Source of the DNA: Stenotrophomonas maltophilia
GTDB taxonomy: Bacteria; Pseudomonadota; Gammaproteobacteria; Xanthomonadales; Xanthomonadaceae
Reading direction: 5' to 3'
Length of the DNA stretch: 64,000 nt
NCBI RefSeq assembly: GCF_002205165.1
Contig: NZ_NIVS01000002.1
Location: forward strand, 1-64,000
Positions 42,673 to 51,653 of the stretch are shown piece by piece. Positions within the stretch are counted from its first letter, which is position 1; every line of letters starts with the position of its first letter. The position numbers and the translations under genes are program-made. The notes under the pieces are model-generated. The model searched no databases and was not told where the DNA came from. It saw nothing but the letters and a program-made list of their open reading frames with translations.

Positions 42673-42810
42673 TGTGACTCCGTGGGGTAACGCGGTTGGC
42701 CCATCAAGGGGCCCTCGGTCCGATTATTGCATGGGTGGCTTCCCCCCGCGAGCCGACAGGCATGACTTCTGTGGGAGTGCAGGGGAACAGGTTCAGCCTA
42801 CTATGCGTCC

Positions 42811-44007
42811 ATGTTGGGATACCTCAGCCACACCCGAGTACTGCGACTGGCCGGCCTGTTCACCTGGGTCATGGTCGGACTTCCTCTGGTTTATTCGCAG
42901 TACGAAGCACTGCTGCGCCGCGGCGGTGGCGTCGATGCCTGGGCGCTGTGGCTGTTCGCTGCGTACCTGGCCTTCGGCGCCGGCTACTTCTGGCTGACCC
43001 GCGGGCTGCGCAACGGCGGGCACTCGCGCTGGTACGACCGGGTCATGCTGGTGCTGCTTACCGCCTCGGCACTGGGTGTGAGCTACCTGAGCGGCTCCGG
43101 GCTGGGCAGCATCCTGATGATGGTCGCCGCCGGCGTCATCCCGTGGATGCTGCCGGTGCGCGGTGGCGTGATCTGGCTGCTGCTGAGCCAGCTGGCGGTG
43201 CTGCCGGTCTACTACCTGATCCTTAATTTCTCGCTGTTCGAGGCGGTGATGCAGTCGCTGCTGTATGGCGGCTTCTCCATGTTCATCTTCGTGACCAGCC
43301 TGGTCGCGCGGCAGCAGACCGATGCCCGAGAGGAGCAGCGCCGGCTCAATACCGAGCTGCGCGCCACCCGCGTGCTGCTGGCCGAGAGCGCCCGGGTCAA
43401 CGAGCGCACCCGCATTTCCCGCGAGCTGCACGATCTGCTCGGCCATCACCTGACCGCGCTCAGCCTCAATCTGGAAGTGGCCGGCCACATCACCGAAGGT
43501 CAGGCCCAGGAGCATGTGCACCAGGCCCATACGCTGGCCAAGCTGTTGCTGACCGACGTGCGCGAGGCGGTCAGCCAGCTGCGCGACAGTGGCGCGATCG
43601 ACCTGGCTGCCGCCCTGCGGCCGCTGACCGAGCAGGTGCCCTCGCTGGAGATCCACCTGGACATCGACGAGCCGCTGAGCGTGGAAGACCCCGAGCGGGC
43701 CCACGTGCTGCTGCGCTGCACCCAGGAGATCATCACCAATGCGGTGCGCCACGCCGGCGCGCGCAACCTGTGGATCAAGGTCCGGCGCGAGGCCCCGGGC
43801 ATCGTGGTGCTGGAAGCGCATGATGACGGGGTGGGCGCCGACGGGATCGTGGTCGGCAACGGGTTGCGCGGGATGCGCGAGCGCCTGCAACAATGCGGTG
43901 GTGAGCTGCAGATCGAAACCCGCCGGGGACAGGGCTTCCGCCTTCGTGCCTCGGTACCCGGCGTGCCAGTATTGATGCTGACCGCTGTCATTGAAGGAGT
44001 GCGTTGA
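42811..44007 (+). CDS. Sensor histidine kinase, DesK/NarX-like (HisKA_3)
   Basis: The 398-residue protein has about five or six N-terminal helices (residues 10-165), a short coiled-coil linker, then HisKA_3 with phosphorylatable His207 in RISRELHDLLGHHLTALS. The ATPase domain follows: N-box ITNAVRHAGARN, G1 DDGVGADGI and G2 GNGLRGMRERL. Lacking a periplasmic loop, it probably senses the membrane itself, as DesK does for fluidity. Its stop overlaps the response regulator start. Confidence 0.93.
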   Translation: MLGYLSHTRVLRLAGLFTWVMVGLPLVYSQYEALLRRGGGVDAWALWLFAAYLAFGAGYFWLTRGLRNGGHSRWYDRVMLVLLTASALGVSYLSGSGLGSILMMVAAGVIPWMLPVRGGVIWLLLSQLAVLPVYYLILNFSLFEAVMQSLLYGGFSMFIFVTSLVARQQTDAREEQRRLNTELRATRVLLAESARVNERTRISRELHDLLGHHLTALSLNLEVAGHITEGQAQEHVHQAHTLAKLLLTDVREAVSQLRDSGAIDLAAALRPLTEQVPSLEIHLDIDEPLSVEDPERAHVLLRCTQEIITNAVRHAGARNLWIKVRREAPGIVVLEAHDDGVGADGIVVGNGLRGMRERLQQCGGELQIETRRGQGFRLRASVPGVPVLMLTAVIEGVR

Positions 44008-44648
44008 TGATTCGCGTCTGCCTGGTCGACGACCAAACCCTGGTGCGGCAGGGGATCCGCTCACTGCTGGCGCTCGATGACGGCATCGAGGTGGTCGCCG
44101 AGGCCGCCGATGGCCGCCAGGCAGTGGAGGTGGTTCCCCAGGTCCGCCCGGACGTGGTCCTGATGGACATGCGCATGCCGGTGATGTCCGGCCTGGAGGC
44201 GCTGCAGATGCTGTCGCGGCTGAACCAGCTGCCGCCGACCATCATCCTGACCACCTTCGACGACGACCAGCTGGTGCTGGCCGGGCTCAAGGCCGGCGCC
44301 AAGGGCTACCTGCTCAAGGACGTGACCCTGGATCAGCTGGTGGGCGCGATCCGGACCGTGGCCGAGGGTGGCTCGCTGGTGCAGCCGGCGGTCACCCAGC
44401 GCCTGCTGTCGGGCCTGGAGCACATGCGCAACGAGTTCGTGAGCCTGGACCGGCCGGACCCACTGACCGACCGTGAAACCGAGATCCTGCGGCTGATGGC
44501 CAGCGGCTTCTCCAACAAGGAGATCGCCAATTCATTGGGCGTGGCCGAGGGCACGATCAAGAACCACGTGTCCAACATCCTGTCCAAGCTGGGCGTGCGC
44601 GACCGCACCCGGGCGGTGCTCAAGGCCTTCGAGCTGCAGCTGGTCTGA
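44007..44648 (+). CDS. NarL/FixJ-type response regulator
   Basis: The 213-residue protein has a receiver domain (VDD at 7-9, phospho-acceptor Asp54 in VVLMDMRMP, Lys in KGYLLKD) and a LuxR helix-turn-helix (LTDRETEILRLMASGFSNKE, VAEGTIKNHVSNILSKLGVR). It starts at ATG 44007 in a TGATG overlap with the kinase gene; it should be phosphorylated by that kinase and bind DNA as a dimer. The closest well-studied pairs are DesK-DesR-like. The targets are not evident here. Confidence 0.94.
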   Translation: MIRVCLVDDQTLVRQGIRSLLALDDGIEVVAEAADGRQAVEVVPQVRPDVVLMDMRMPVMSGLEALQMLSRLNQLPPTIILTTFDDDQLVLAGLKAGAKGYLLKDVTLDQLVGAIRTVAEGGSLVQPAVTQRLLSGLEHMRNEFVSLDRPDPLTDRETEILRLMASGFSNKEIANSLGVAEGTIKNHVSNILSKLGVRDRTRAVLKAFELQLV

Positions 44649-44961
44649 GCCGGTGGAGCCGGCGGCGGCCCTTGGGCGGCCACGGGTTCGCAGGTAATTT
44701 CTGAATCCCGTGAAACCCTTGCAGCGCAAGCGATGCGAGGGTGTTTTCGGGTTCGGCGGCCGAATCCGGCAAAGAAATATTGTCCATCCGCTACGTGCTG
44801 ACACGCGCGATGCGTTATCTTTCCGCTCCTTGTCTATGCAAAACCGCTGCCGACATGGAAACCGGTGTGCCAACCCTGATCAACAACACCGGCGAAGCCT
44901 GCTAGGATTGGCGCTTCGCTTCAATCAACCCGGCCGTGGGATCGGCCCCGGAGACTCCTGA
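44649..44961. other. Intergenic region without a gene
   Basis: These 313 bases follow the response regulator and precede the SRPBCC gene. One short hairpin (GGGTTCG/CGAATCC, 44749-44767) is visible, and the part near 44800-44950 is less GC-rich and should contain the promoter of the SRPBCC gene. No conserved reading frame was found. Confidence 0.6.
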
Positions 44962-46041
44962 ATGACCCGTATTATCGAGTTCCTGATCGCCTTGGGGATC
45001 GTGGCTGGCCTGTTCGTCATCATTGGCGTATGTCTGCCGGGCGAGCGCCATATTTCCGAAAGCATCGAGACCAACCGCAAGATGACGATCGTGTACGACA
45101 CGGTCAACAGCCTGCGCCGCTTCAAGGACTGGAACCCGCTCTTGCTGCGCGATCCCGCCGTTGAACTGAAGTACTCCGGCCCGGCTGCCGGCGTCGGCGC
45201 ACGCCTGGACTACGCCTCCAAGGAAAGCTCCTTGGGCGAGGGTAGCTGGGTGATCACCGAGTCCGAGCAGAACAAGCACGTGGCGATCGCCATCGAGGAC
45301 CAGAGCAAGGGTCACGACAAGGTGACCAAGTTCACCCTGGAGCCGACCGGCAAGGGTGGCCGCAACGTCAAGATCACGCAGGACTACAGCGTCAAGTACG
45401 GTTTCAACCTGTTCGGTCGCTACGCGGGCCTGTACGTCAGCCGTCACGCCGGTGACGACCTGAAGCTGGGTCTGTCGCGCATGGCCAACATGCTGGCCAC
45501 CGTGCCGAACGTGGACTACCGCACCGCCGAAGCCCCGCTGACCGATCTGGCCATCGTGGACGTCCCGGCCGAGGACCTGCTGGTCGTCACCGCCGGCAAC
45601 GTGGACCGCGGCCAGGAGACCATCACCAAGTCCATCAAGGACAACCAGGAGTGGATCAAGCGCGTCATGGAGGCCAACAACCTCGAAGCCGCCGGTCCGT
45701 TCCGCATCATCACCACCGATTTCGGCGCCGAGAAGTACGCCTTCGACGTGGCCCAGCCGGTCAAGAAGAAGGGTGCTGAAGGCGCGACTGCCGAAGCCCT
45801 GACGGTGAAGATCGACGGTGGTGCACCGGTCAAGTACGTGCATGTTGCTCCGCACCGTTCGGCCCACGCGGCCTACACCGGCCACATGGCCGGCCTGGAC
45901 ATCGCCCGCAACGCTCTGCGTGCGTGGTCGGTGACCGGCGGCAACGAAGTGATCGACCGTCCGTACGAGTCCTGGAAGGACGGCGTGGAAAAGTCGTTCA
46001 CTCCGGAAGGCACGTACGACATCTACTGGGCCGTCAAGTAA
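44962..46041 (+). CDS. Membrane-anchored SRPBCC / GyrI-like two-domain protein
   Basis: The 359-residue protein starts with one transmembrane helix (IIEFLIALGIVAGLFVIIGV), then an SRPBCC hydrophobic-pocket domain (about 30-170; RRFKDWNPLLLRDP, GSWVITESEQNKH). The second half (about 185-359) resembles the GyrI/AraC effector-binding fold (DLAIVDVPAEDLLVVTAGNV, HVAPHRSAHAAYTGH). The codon use is strongly biased to preferred codons, as in highly expressed genes. It probably binds a small hydrophobic ligand at the inner membrane, but no ligand is known. It ends at a strong terminator. Confidence 0.86.
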   Translation: MTRIIEFLIALGIVAGLFVIIGVCLPGERHISESIETNRKMTIVYDTVNSLRRFKDWNPLLLRDPAVELKYSGPAAGVGARLDYASKESSLGEGSWVITESEQNKHVAIAIEDQSKGHDKVTKFTLEPTGKGGRNVKITQDYSVKYGFNLFGRYAGLYVSRHAGDDLKLGLSRMANMLATVPNVDYRTAEAPLTDLAIVDVPAEDLLVVTAGNVDRGQETITKSIKDNQEWIKRVMEANNLEAAGPFRIITTDFGAEKYAFDVAQPVKKKGAEGATAEALTVKIDGGAPVKYVHVAPHRSAHAAYTGHMAGLDIARNALRAWSVTGGNEVIDRPYESWKDGVEKSFTPEGTYDIYWAVK

Positions 46042-46075
46042 TCCGACGGTTGCCGTGATGTAACGCACGACCTGA

Positions 46076-46108
46076 AACGCGCCGCTTCCTGCGGCGCGTT
46101 TTTTTTTG
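46076..46108 (+). terminator. Rho-independent terminator after SRPBCC gene
   Basis: AACGCGCCGC and GCGGCGCGTT form a 10-base stem around TTCCT, followed by a run of T. Confidence 0.93.
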
Positions 46109-46144
46109 GCTCCGGCAGCGGGGCACTGTCTGAAGGACGCAAGC

Positions 46145-46516
46145 ATGCTCAACCTGGAACGACGCACGCGCAAACCCTCCCTGCTGGCCGGCCTGGGCGG
46201 CCTGCTGGCGGCCACCGCGGTCGGGCTGTCGGCCTACGCCTCGCATGGCATCGCCGACCCACAGGCGCAGTCGCATGTGACCACCGCGGCGCTGTACGCG
46301 TTCGGGCATGGCGTGGCGCTGGCGGTGCTTGGCCCGACCCAGCAGAACACCCTCGGCCGACTGGCCCTGTATGTCCTGCTGATCGGCACGCTGCTGTTCT
46401 CCGGCAGCCTGGTGGCTGGCGCGCTGTGGAAGCTCAGCACGCAGTTGGCTCCGGTCGGGGGCACCGCGCTGATGGTCGGCTGGCTGGCCTACGGCCTGAA
46501 TGCCCTGAGGCGCTGA
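46145..46516 (+). CDS. DUF423 family small membrane protein
   Basis: From ATG 46145 the product is 123 residues with four helices: LLAGLGGLLAATAVGLSAYA, AALYAFGHGVALAVLG, LALYVLLIGTLLFSGSLV and GGTALMVGWLAYGLNAL. The YASHG motif followed by YALFGxGxA-like text is typical of DUF423 (YgdD) proteins, whose function is unknown. The AlkA-type glycosylase gene starts 1 base after its stop, so they are likely co-transcribed. Confidence 0.88.
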   Translation: MLNLERRTRKPSLLAGLGGLLAATAVGLSAYASHGIADPQAQSHVTTAALYAFGHGVALAVLGPTQQNTLGRLALYVLLIGTLLFSGSLVAGALWKLSTQLAPVGGTALMVGWLAYGLNALRR

Positions 46517-46517
46517 C

Positions 46518-47192
46518 ATGCCCCGCTACCGCCGCGGTTTCGATGTCGATGAGGCGCACGACTGGCTCAGCCGGCGCGACCGGCGGCTGGGCACCTGGAT
46601 GAAGCGGCTTGGCCCGATCCAGGCGCCGCCCGGCTGGGCGAAAACCTTTGATCCGGTCGACGCGCTCGCCAGGGCGATCCTGTTTCAGCAACTCAGCGGC
46701 AAGGCCGCCTCGACCATCGTCGGGCGGGTGGAGACCGCCATCGGCAGCACCCGCCTGCACGCCGATACCCTGTCGCGGATCGATGATCCCGGGCTGCGGG
46801 TCTGCGGGGTGTCGGGCAACAAGGCGCTGGCCCTGCGTGACCTGGCCAGGCGCGAGGCAGCGGGCGAGATTCCCGACCTGCGCCGGATGTCGCTGATGGA
46901 CCACGACGCCATCATCGAGGCCCTGGTGCCGATCCGCGGCATCGGCCGCTGGACGGTGGAGATGATGCTGATGTTCCGGCTGGGCCGCCCGGACATCCTG
47001 CCGGTAGATGACCTCGGCGTGCGCAAGGGCGCCCAGCGCGTGGACAAGGCCGAGCTGATGCCGACCCCGAGGCAGCTGCTCGCCCGCGGCGAGAAGTGGG
47101 GGCCGTTCCGGACCTATGCGAGCCTGTACCTGTGGCGGATCGCCGATTTCACGGTGGATCCGAAAGCGACGACCAACCGTTCGCAGGGGTGA
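46518..47192 (+). CDS. DNA-3-methyladenine glycosylase, AlkA/HhH-GPD type
   Basis: The 224-residue protein has the HhH-GPD hairpin LVPIRGIGRWTVEMMLMF and catalytic Asp in ILPVDDLGVRKGAQ. It lacks the iron-sulphur cluster of Nth/MutY. It should remove alkylated purines such as 3-methyladenine from DNA. It has no N-terminal AlkA domain fused to Ada and is shorter than E. coli AlkA, matching the yeast MAG-like form. It follows the DUF423 gene by 1 base. Confidence 0.92.
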   Translation: MPRYRRGFDVDEAHDWLSRRDRRLGTWMKRLGPIQAPPGWAKTFDPVDALARAILFQQLSGKAASTIVGRVETAIGSTRLHADTLSRIDDPGLRVCGVSGNKALALRDLARREAAGEIPDLRRMSLMDHDAIIEALVPIRGIGRWTVEMMLMFRLGRPDILPVDDLGVRKGAQRVDKAELMPTPRQLLARGEKWGPFRTYASLYLWRIADFTVDPKATTNRSQG

Positions 47193-47207
47193 GGCGGTTC
47201 GCGCCGG

Positions 47208-48017
47208 TCAGGGCGTGGGCTGTCGCCAGCACCAGTGCCACGGCTCGTAGACGATGCCATGCGGGTTGTCGCGCGGGTAGCTCAGCTGGAAGCCGAAGCG
47301 ACCGGCGTGCTCGCCCAGCCACGCGAACGCGGCCGTCGACTCGAACGATTCCTCCGCCGGCGGTTCGCCCGGGGTACCGATATCCAGCGCGTAGCCGCTG
47401 TGGTGCTCGCTGTACCCGGGCGCGGCGTTGACCTTGAGGATCTCCTCCATGCTCAGCCCGCGGTGGCGTTTGCGGGCGAAGATCCCGAGCTGGTAATCGT
47501 GGCTGCGGTAACCGGAGATCGCATCCAGGGCGATGCCATCGGCAGCGGCCCGCGCGCGCAGGCGTTGCCAGCCGCGGGCGGCGTCACGCTGCAGCCACAG
47601 TGGCCGCCGGTAGCGGTCGACGCCGGCCAGGTGCAGCTGGGCCGGTTCGGCTTCCAGCGCCAGCCCGGTGGCGGCCTGGTAGGCATCGGCATCGATCCCG
47701 AGGGATTCCAAGCGGTGCTGCAGCCCGCTCAGGGGCAGCATCGTATCGGGCGCGCGGCCGCGGCGGCGCTCCAGCAGCTGACGGTCCAGCGCGTCCAGCG
47801 CCTCCTCGATGCCCGGCTCGCGCATCAGGCGCGGCACCAGGGGAAGCACGCCATCAGCGGTGGCTACGGCGAGGTAACGTCCATCGCGCTTGCGCCGCAG
47901 TACCCACTGCGCACGGGCCAGGGCGCGCGCATCGGCGGAGCTGCGCGCGCGCAGCAGCCCGCCGGGCCACAGTTCGATCTCGGCGGTGTTGATCAGCAGG
48001 GCAGGGGATCGGCGCAT
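47208..48017 (-). CDS. M15 family (VanY-type) D,D-carboxypeptidase
   Basis: The 269-residue protein has the M15 zinc-peptidase core in its C-terminal half: ISGYRSHDYQLGIFARK, APGYSEHHSGYALDIGTP (zinc His and Asp) and YEPWHWCW (third His and the catalytic region). The first 130 residues have no clear domain, and there is no obvious signal peptide, which is odd for a peptidoglycan enzyme. It should cleave D-Ala-D-Ala or a related bond. It follows the PH-domain gene by 9 bases and may belong to its operon. Confidence 0.88.
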   Translation of the reverse strand: MRRSPALLINTAEIELWPGGLLRARSSADARALARAQWVLRRKRDGRYLAVATADGVLPLVPRLMREPGIEEALDALDRQLLERRRGRAPDTMLPLSGLQHRLESLGIDADAYQAATGLALEAEPAQLHLAGVDRYRRPLWLQRDAARGWQRLRARAAADGIALDAISGYRSHDYQLGIFARKRHRGLSMEEILKVNAAPGYSEHHSGYALDIGTPGEPPAEESFESTAAFAWLGEHAGRFGFQLSYPRDNPHGIVYEPWHWCWRQPTP

Positions 48018-48026
48018 GCTGCCAGC

Positions 48027-48569
48027 TTAGTGCGCGCGCGGCGGTCCGGCCAGCGCCTGCAGGGCATCAAGCAGTGCACGTGGGCGTTCCGGGCTGATCA
48101 CCAGGGCGCTGCCATCGCGCAGCGGCAAGTGCAGGATGCGGCTGCTGTCGGTGATCAGGCAGAACGCCTTGCTGCGGTCGGCCATCCGGTAATGCCCGGA
48201 CTGGAAGCCCGGTACCCCGTAGCCGTTGGTCTTGATCGAAGGCTTGTAACGGCCATGCTCGGCGAAATCGACGATGCGCGCCTCGTCCAGGCGCATGTCG
48301 CTCACCGGCACGCGCTTGCGGTAGAAGGTCGACTGCACGTCCAGCGTGTCCTCGTGCAGCACGATGCGGCGGCGGGTGTACGCCCAGGTCAGCGCGGCCG
48401 CCAGCACCGCCAGGAACGGCAGGGTGATGAACAGTTCGGTGTGTGAACGCTCCGGCGCGTCCAGCGCGGTGCCCACCATCAGCCCGGCCACGAGCAGCAG
48501 TGGAACCCACAGCCACAGCAGTCGCCAGACCGGGGATGGGGCAACCTCGAAGGGGTGGGCTGCACCCAT
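48027..48569 (-). CDS. Membrane protein with bacterial PH-like domain
   Basis: The 180-residue protein has two N-terminal helices (LLWLWVPLLLVAGLMVGTA and ELFITLPFLAVLAAALTWAY), then a beta-rich region (RRIVLHEDTLDVQSTFYRKR to LVISPERPRALLDALQAL) that resembles bacterial pleckstrin-homology domains (bPH). Such domains bind membranes or partner proteins; no enzyme motif is seen. It begins 1 base after the DUF4177 stop, in the cassette led by the SPFH gene. Confidence 0.8.
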   Translation of the reverse strand: MGAAHPFEVAPSPVWRLLWLWVPLLLVAGLMVGTALDAPERSHTELFITLPFLAVLAAALTWAYTRRRIVLHEDTLDVQSTFYRKRVPVSDMRLDEARIVDFAEHGRYKPSIKTNGYGVPGFQSGHYRMADRSKAFCLITDSSRILHLPLRDGSALVISPERPRALLDALQALAGPPRAH

Positions 48570-48570
48570 C

Positions 48571-48759
48571 TCACGCCTCCTTCTTGAAGATCAGCACCGA
48601 GGCCGTGAAGGGAGGGGCCGATACCAGGCTGATCGCGTTGACCAGCTCCCAGCCCATCTGGCCGTGCTTGGTCAGTTCCTCTTGGATCTGCTCGGCTTTG
48701 ACGATCCCCATCAGGTTGGGCTTCACTTCAACGGTCAGATAGCTCCAGCGCTTGCTCAT
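48571..48759 (-). CDS. DUF4177 domain small protein
   Basis: ATG 48759 gives 62 residues: [15 protein letters not shown] start, with the DUF4177 pattern of a short beta-hairpin and an amphipathic helix ([20 protein letters not shown]). The function of the family is unknown. Its start overlaps the stop of the ribbon-helix-helix gene by ATGA, which indicates coupled translation. An apparent longer frame to 49014 crosses that gene in another frame and should be ignored. Confidence 0.85.
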   Translation of the reverse strand: MSKRWSYLTVEVKPNLMGIVKAEQIQEELTKHGQMGWELVNAISLVSAPPFTASVLIFKKEA

Positions 48760-48935
48760 GTCCTGCTCTCCTTGTCGGTGGTGGGTCTGGGAAGGCGCCC
48801 GGCCTTGCGCAGTGCATCGCGCAGCACGTATTCGATCTGTGCATTGAGGCTGCGCAGCTCGTCGTCGGCCCAGCGCTGCGCCGCCGCCAGAACGTCGGCA
48901 TTGATACGCAGCGGGTACGCTTTCTTTTCGGTCAT
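48756..48935 (-). CDS. Arc-type ribbon-helix-helix DNA-binding protein
   Basis: A 59-residue protein that is easily missed because of its size: it begins [20 protein letters not shown] and continues with [20 protein letters not shown]. The beta-strand YPLRIN, helix A and helix B with the N-terminal cap [14 protein letters not shown] match Arc/MetJ-like repressors that bind DNA as dimers through the strand. It overlaps the DUF4177 start by ATGA. It could repress its own operon at the palindrome at 49924-49940, or be half of a toxin-antitoxin-like unit; no obvious toxin is adjacent. Confidence 0.85.
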   Translation of the reverse strand: MTEKKAYPLRINADVLAAAQRWADDELRSLNAQIEYVLRDALRKAGRLPRPTTDKESRT

Positions 48936-48989
48936 GCGGGGGTCCTTTATCTACAGCGCGTGCCGTCCCCTCGGCGCCGCGTTGCGTTG

Positions 48990-49014
48990 GTAGGTGCCGG
49001 CCTCGGGTCGGCAC
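48990..49014 (+). repeat. SMAG-like REP monomer
   Basis: GTAG is followed by GTGCCGGCC-TCG-GGTCGGCAC, a 9-base stem with one G-U pair, between the ribbon-helix-helix gene and the SPFH gene. It belongs to a GTAG family related to, but different in stem from, the units at 38074 and 57230. Confidence 0.75.
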
Positions 49015-49023
49015 GCTGTTGCA

Positions 49024-49893
49024 TCAATACAGCGAACCGGCGTTGACCACCGGCTGGGTGCCACGGTCCGAACACAGTACGGTCAGCAGGTTGCTGACCA
49101 TGTGCGCCTTGCGTTCTTCATCGAGCTGGACCACGCCGTTCTTCTGCAGTTCGGCCAGGGCCATTTCGACCATGCCGACCGCGCCAGCGACGATCCGCGT
49201 ACGTGCGGCGATGACCGCGTTGGCCTGCTGGCGCTGCAGCATCGCCTGGGCAATTTCCGGCGCATAGGCGAGGTGGCTGATGCGCGCATCGATCACCTGC
49301 ACGCCGGCATCGGCCAGGCGCTCGGCCAGCTCGTCCTTGAGGTGCTGGGAAATCTCGGCGGCATGGCTGCGCAGCGACAGCTGGCCTTCTTCGTGCTGGT
49401 CGTACGGATAGCTGGTGGCCATCGCGCGCAGCGCCGATTCAGACTGGATGTGAACGAAGCTCTCGTAGTCATCCACGTTGTAGACGGCCTCGGACGCGTC
49501 CACCACCTGCCACACGATCACCGCGGCAATCTCGATCGGGCTGCCGTCCAGCTCGTTGACCTTCAGCTTGCCGCTTTCGAAGTTGCGTACGCGCTGGCTG
49601 ACCTTGACCTTGGTGAAGAACGGGTTGTTCCAGCGCAGGCCGTTCTCCTTCACGGTGCCGACGTACTTGCCGAACAGGCTGACGACGACGGCCTGGTTGG
49701 GCTGCACGGTGTAAAGCCCGACCAGGCTGAGCAGGGCGGTGGTGGCCAGCACCAGGCTGCCGACGATCAGCGCCGGGTTGCGGTTTCCCTTGTCCACCCC
49801 GACCACGAACATCCACACGGCCACGGCGGTCAGGGCCAGCACCAGCAGCAGGAAGGGCAGGCCGGACAGCGAACGGATCGACTTCTCTTTCAT
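49024..49893 (-). CDS. SPFH/band-7 domain membrane protein
   Basis: The 289-residue protein has two N-terminal hydrophobic segments (residues about 9-35 and 42-65), then an SPFH domain ([58 protein letters not shown]) and a coiled-coil/Gln-Ala-rich end. SPFH proteins form large membrane rings that shelter proteases or organise microdomains. No NfeD partner is present. It is first in a minus-strand cassette with a ribbon-helix-helix protein, DUF4177, a bPH protein and an M15 peptidase. A near-perfect palindrome lies just upstream. Confidence 0.93.
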   Translation of the reverse strand: MKEKSIRSLSGLPFLLLVLALTAVAVWMFVVGVDKGNRNPALIVGSLVLATTALLSLVGLYTVQPNQAVVVSLFGKYVGTVKENGLRWNNPFFTKVKVSQRVRNFESGKLKVNELDGSPIEIAAVIVWQVVDASEAVYNVDDYESFVHIQSESALRAMATSYPYDQHEEGQLSLRSHAAEISQHLKDELAERLADAGVQVIDARISHLAYAPEIAQAMLQRQQANAVIAARTRIVAGAVGMVEMALAELQKNGVVQLDEERKAHMVSNLLTVLCSDRGTQPVVNAGSLY

Positions 49894-49923
49894 GGCGGGG
49901 CGTCCCTGGGTAGTTGATTGGAA

Positions 49924-49940
49924 GATATCAAATTGATATC
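49924..49940. promoter_or_regulatory. Palindrome upstream of SPFH cassette
   Basis: GATATCAAATTGATATC is a palindrome apart from its central base, 31 bases before the SPFH start and 85 bases before purT. It is AT-rich in a GC-rich region, as expected of an operator/promoter. It is the best candidate site for the ribbon-helix-helix protein encoded downstream. Confidence 0.65.
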
Positions 49941-50024
49941 AGTCTGCAAGTGCCGGGCCGGCCGGCCACCGGGCGGCCGCAGCGGCTAAAATGCCCTCCC
50001 GCCCCTGTTGCCCGGAACACCGCC

Positions 50025-51212
50025 ATGTCCACGCTCGGTACGCCGCTGTCTCCCTCCGCCACCCGTGTGCTGCTGCTGGGGTCCGGCGAGCTTGGCAAGG
50101 AGGTCGCCATCGAACTGCAGCGGCTGGGGGTGGAAGTGATTGCCGCCGACCGCTATGCCGATGCACCGGCAATGCAGGTGGCGCACCGTTCGCACGTGAT
50201 CGACATGCTCGACGCGATGGCGCTGCGTGCGCTGATCGCGCTGGAGAAGCCGCATCTGGTGGTGCCGGAGATCGAGGCGATCCATACCGAGACGCTGGTC
50301 CAGCTGGAACAGGAGCAGGGCCTGCGGGTCGTGCCGACGGCGCGTGCCGCGCGCCTGACCATGGACCGCGAGGGCATCCGCCGTCTCGCCGCCGAGACCC
50401 TGGGCCTGCCGACCTCGCCGTACCGGTTCGTCGACACCGAGGCCGAGTACCGTGCGGCAGTTGCCGCGATCGGGCTGCCGTGCGTGGTCAAGCCGGTGAT
50501 GTCCTCCTCGGGCAAGGGCCAGAGCACGCTGCGCCAGGACGCGGACATCGCGCCGGCCTGGGAATACGCGCAGACCGGCGGCCGTGCCGGTGCCGGGCGC
50601 TGCATCGTGGAAGGCTTCATCGACTTCGAGTACGAGATCACGCTGCTGACCGTGCGTCATGCCGGTGGGACGTCGTTCTGTGCGCCGATCGGGCATTGGC
50701 AGAAAGACGGTGACTACCGCGAGAGCTGGCAGCCGCAGCCGATGTCGCCGCGCGCGCTGGCACGGGCGGAGGAAATTTCGCAGGCGATCACCGACGAGCT
50801 GGGGGGCTGGGGCCTGTTCGGGGTCGAGTTGTTCGTGAAGGGCGACGAGGTGTGGTTCAGCGAAGTGTCGCCGCGGCCGCATGACACGGGCCTGGTGACG
50901 TTGGCCTCGCAGGAGTTGAGCGAGTTCGCGCTGCATGCGCGCGCGATTCTGGGGCTGCCGATTCCGGTGATCCGCCAGAGCGGTCCGTCGGCATCGTGTG
51001 CGCTTTTGGCGCATGGCGAGGGCGTGCCGTTCTTCAGCAATGTGGCCGCAGCGTTGGTGCAGCCGGATTCGGCGCTGCGCCTGTTCGGCAAGCCGAGCGT
51101 GCACGGGCACCGCCGGGTGGGGGTGACCCTGGCGCGTGGTGCGGATATCGATGCAGCGCGGAAGATTGCGCGTGAGGCTGCTGAGGCTATCGGGATCGAG
51201 CTGCGCTCGTAA
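50025..51212 (+). CDS. purT: Formate-dependent phosphoribosylglycinamide formyltransferase PurT
   Basis: The 395-residue ATP-grasp enzyme makes formyl-GAR from GAR, formate and ATP in purine synthesis, as a folate-independent alternative to PurN. ATG 50025 ([15 protein letters not shown]) is chosen over the in-frame 49914. The ATP-grasp motifs are intact: [35 protein letters not shown], and [16 protein letters not shown]. It is monocistronic and divergent from the SPFH gene. Confidence 0.96.
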   Translation: MSTLGTPLSPSATRVLLLGSGELGKEVAIELQRLGVEVIAADRYADAPAMQVAHRSHVIDMLDAMALRALIALEKPHLVVPEIEAIHTETLVQLEQEQGLRVVPTARAARLTMDREGIRRLAAETLGLPTSPYRFVDTEAEYRAAVAAIGLPCVVKPVMSSSGKGQSTLRQDADIAPAWEYAQTGGRAGAGRCIVEGFIDFEYEITLLTVRHAGGTSFCAPIGHWQKDGDYRESWQPQPMSPRALARAEEISQAITDELGGWGLFGVELFVKGDEVWFSEVSPRPHDTGLVTLASQELSEFALHARAILGLPIPVIRQSGPSASCALLAHGEGVPFFSNVAAALVQPDSALRLFGKPSVHGHRRVGVTLARGADIDAARKIAREAAEAIGIELRS

Positions 51213-51248
51213 GCGTGCGGTGGGTCGCCCGGCAAGCGGAGGATCGCC

Positions 51249-51485
51249 TCAACGCTGTGCCCAGGGCAGGATGGTGACGTGGATGAGCGCGACTGGGGCA
51301 AGGACCGAACCGTACAGCCACCAGGTTCCGAACTTGTCCCCGTAGCCTTTGTACCAGGCCACGCATGCAGGGAGCACGCCGATCATGGGAAATGGAATGA
51401 CATTCATCGCAATGCCCGGCCAACCGATCATGAACGCCACAAGCAGCGCGCCTACCGTGAGAATGATGATGAAGTTTCGATGCAT
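51249..51485 (-). CDS. Small membrane protein of unknown function
   Basis: ATG 51485 gives 78 residues (MHRNFIIILTVGALLVAFMI), with two or three helices and a conserved-looking FPMIGVLPACVAWYKGYGDK loop. I recognise no family. The longer frame to 51590 adds only low-complexity residues. It lies between a terminator hairpin and the purT 3' end and appears monocistronic. Confidence 0.65.
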   Translation of the reverse strand: MHRNFIIILTVGALLVAFMIGWPGIAMNVIPFPMIGVLPACVAWYKGYGDKFGTWWLYGSVLAPVALIHVTILPWAQR

Positions 51486-51603
51486 CTGAGCGCTTCCTGC
51501 GACGGTGATGGTGTCCGTATTCTGGCATCCGTGGCGGATTGAACGCGACGTCGGTGGTGGGTCGATCCGGAATGTTCGCTTCGGCAGCACGAGGCGGTAA
51601 CAA

Positions 51604-51631
51604 AAAACGGCGAGCCTTGGCTCGCCGTTTT
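51604..51631 (-). terminator. Rho-independent terminator after EEP-family hydrolase gene
   Basis: AAAACGGCGAGCC and GGCTCGCCGTTTT form a perfect 13-base stem around TT, with A and T tracts on both sides, so it can work in both directions. It lies 23 bases after the stop at 51654. Confidence 0.92.
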
Positions 51632-51653
51632 CGTTGCTGTTGAGCGGAGTGAC

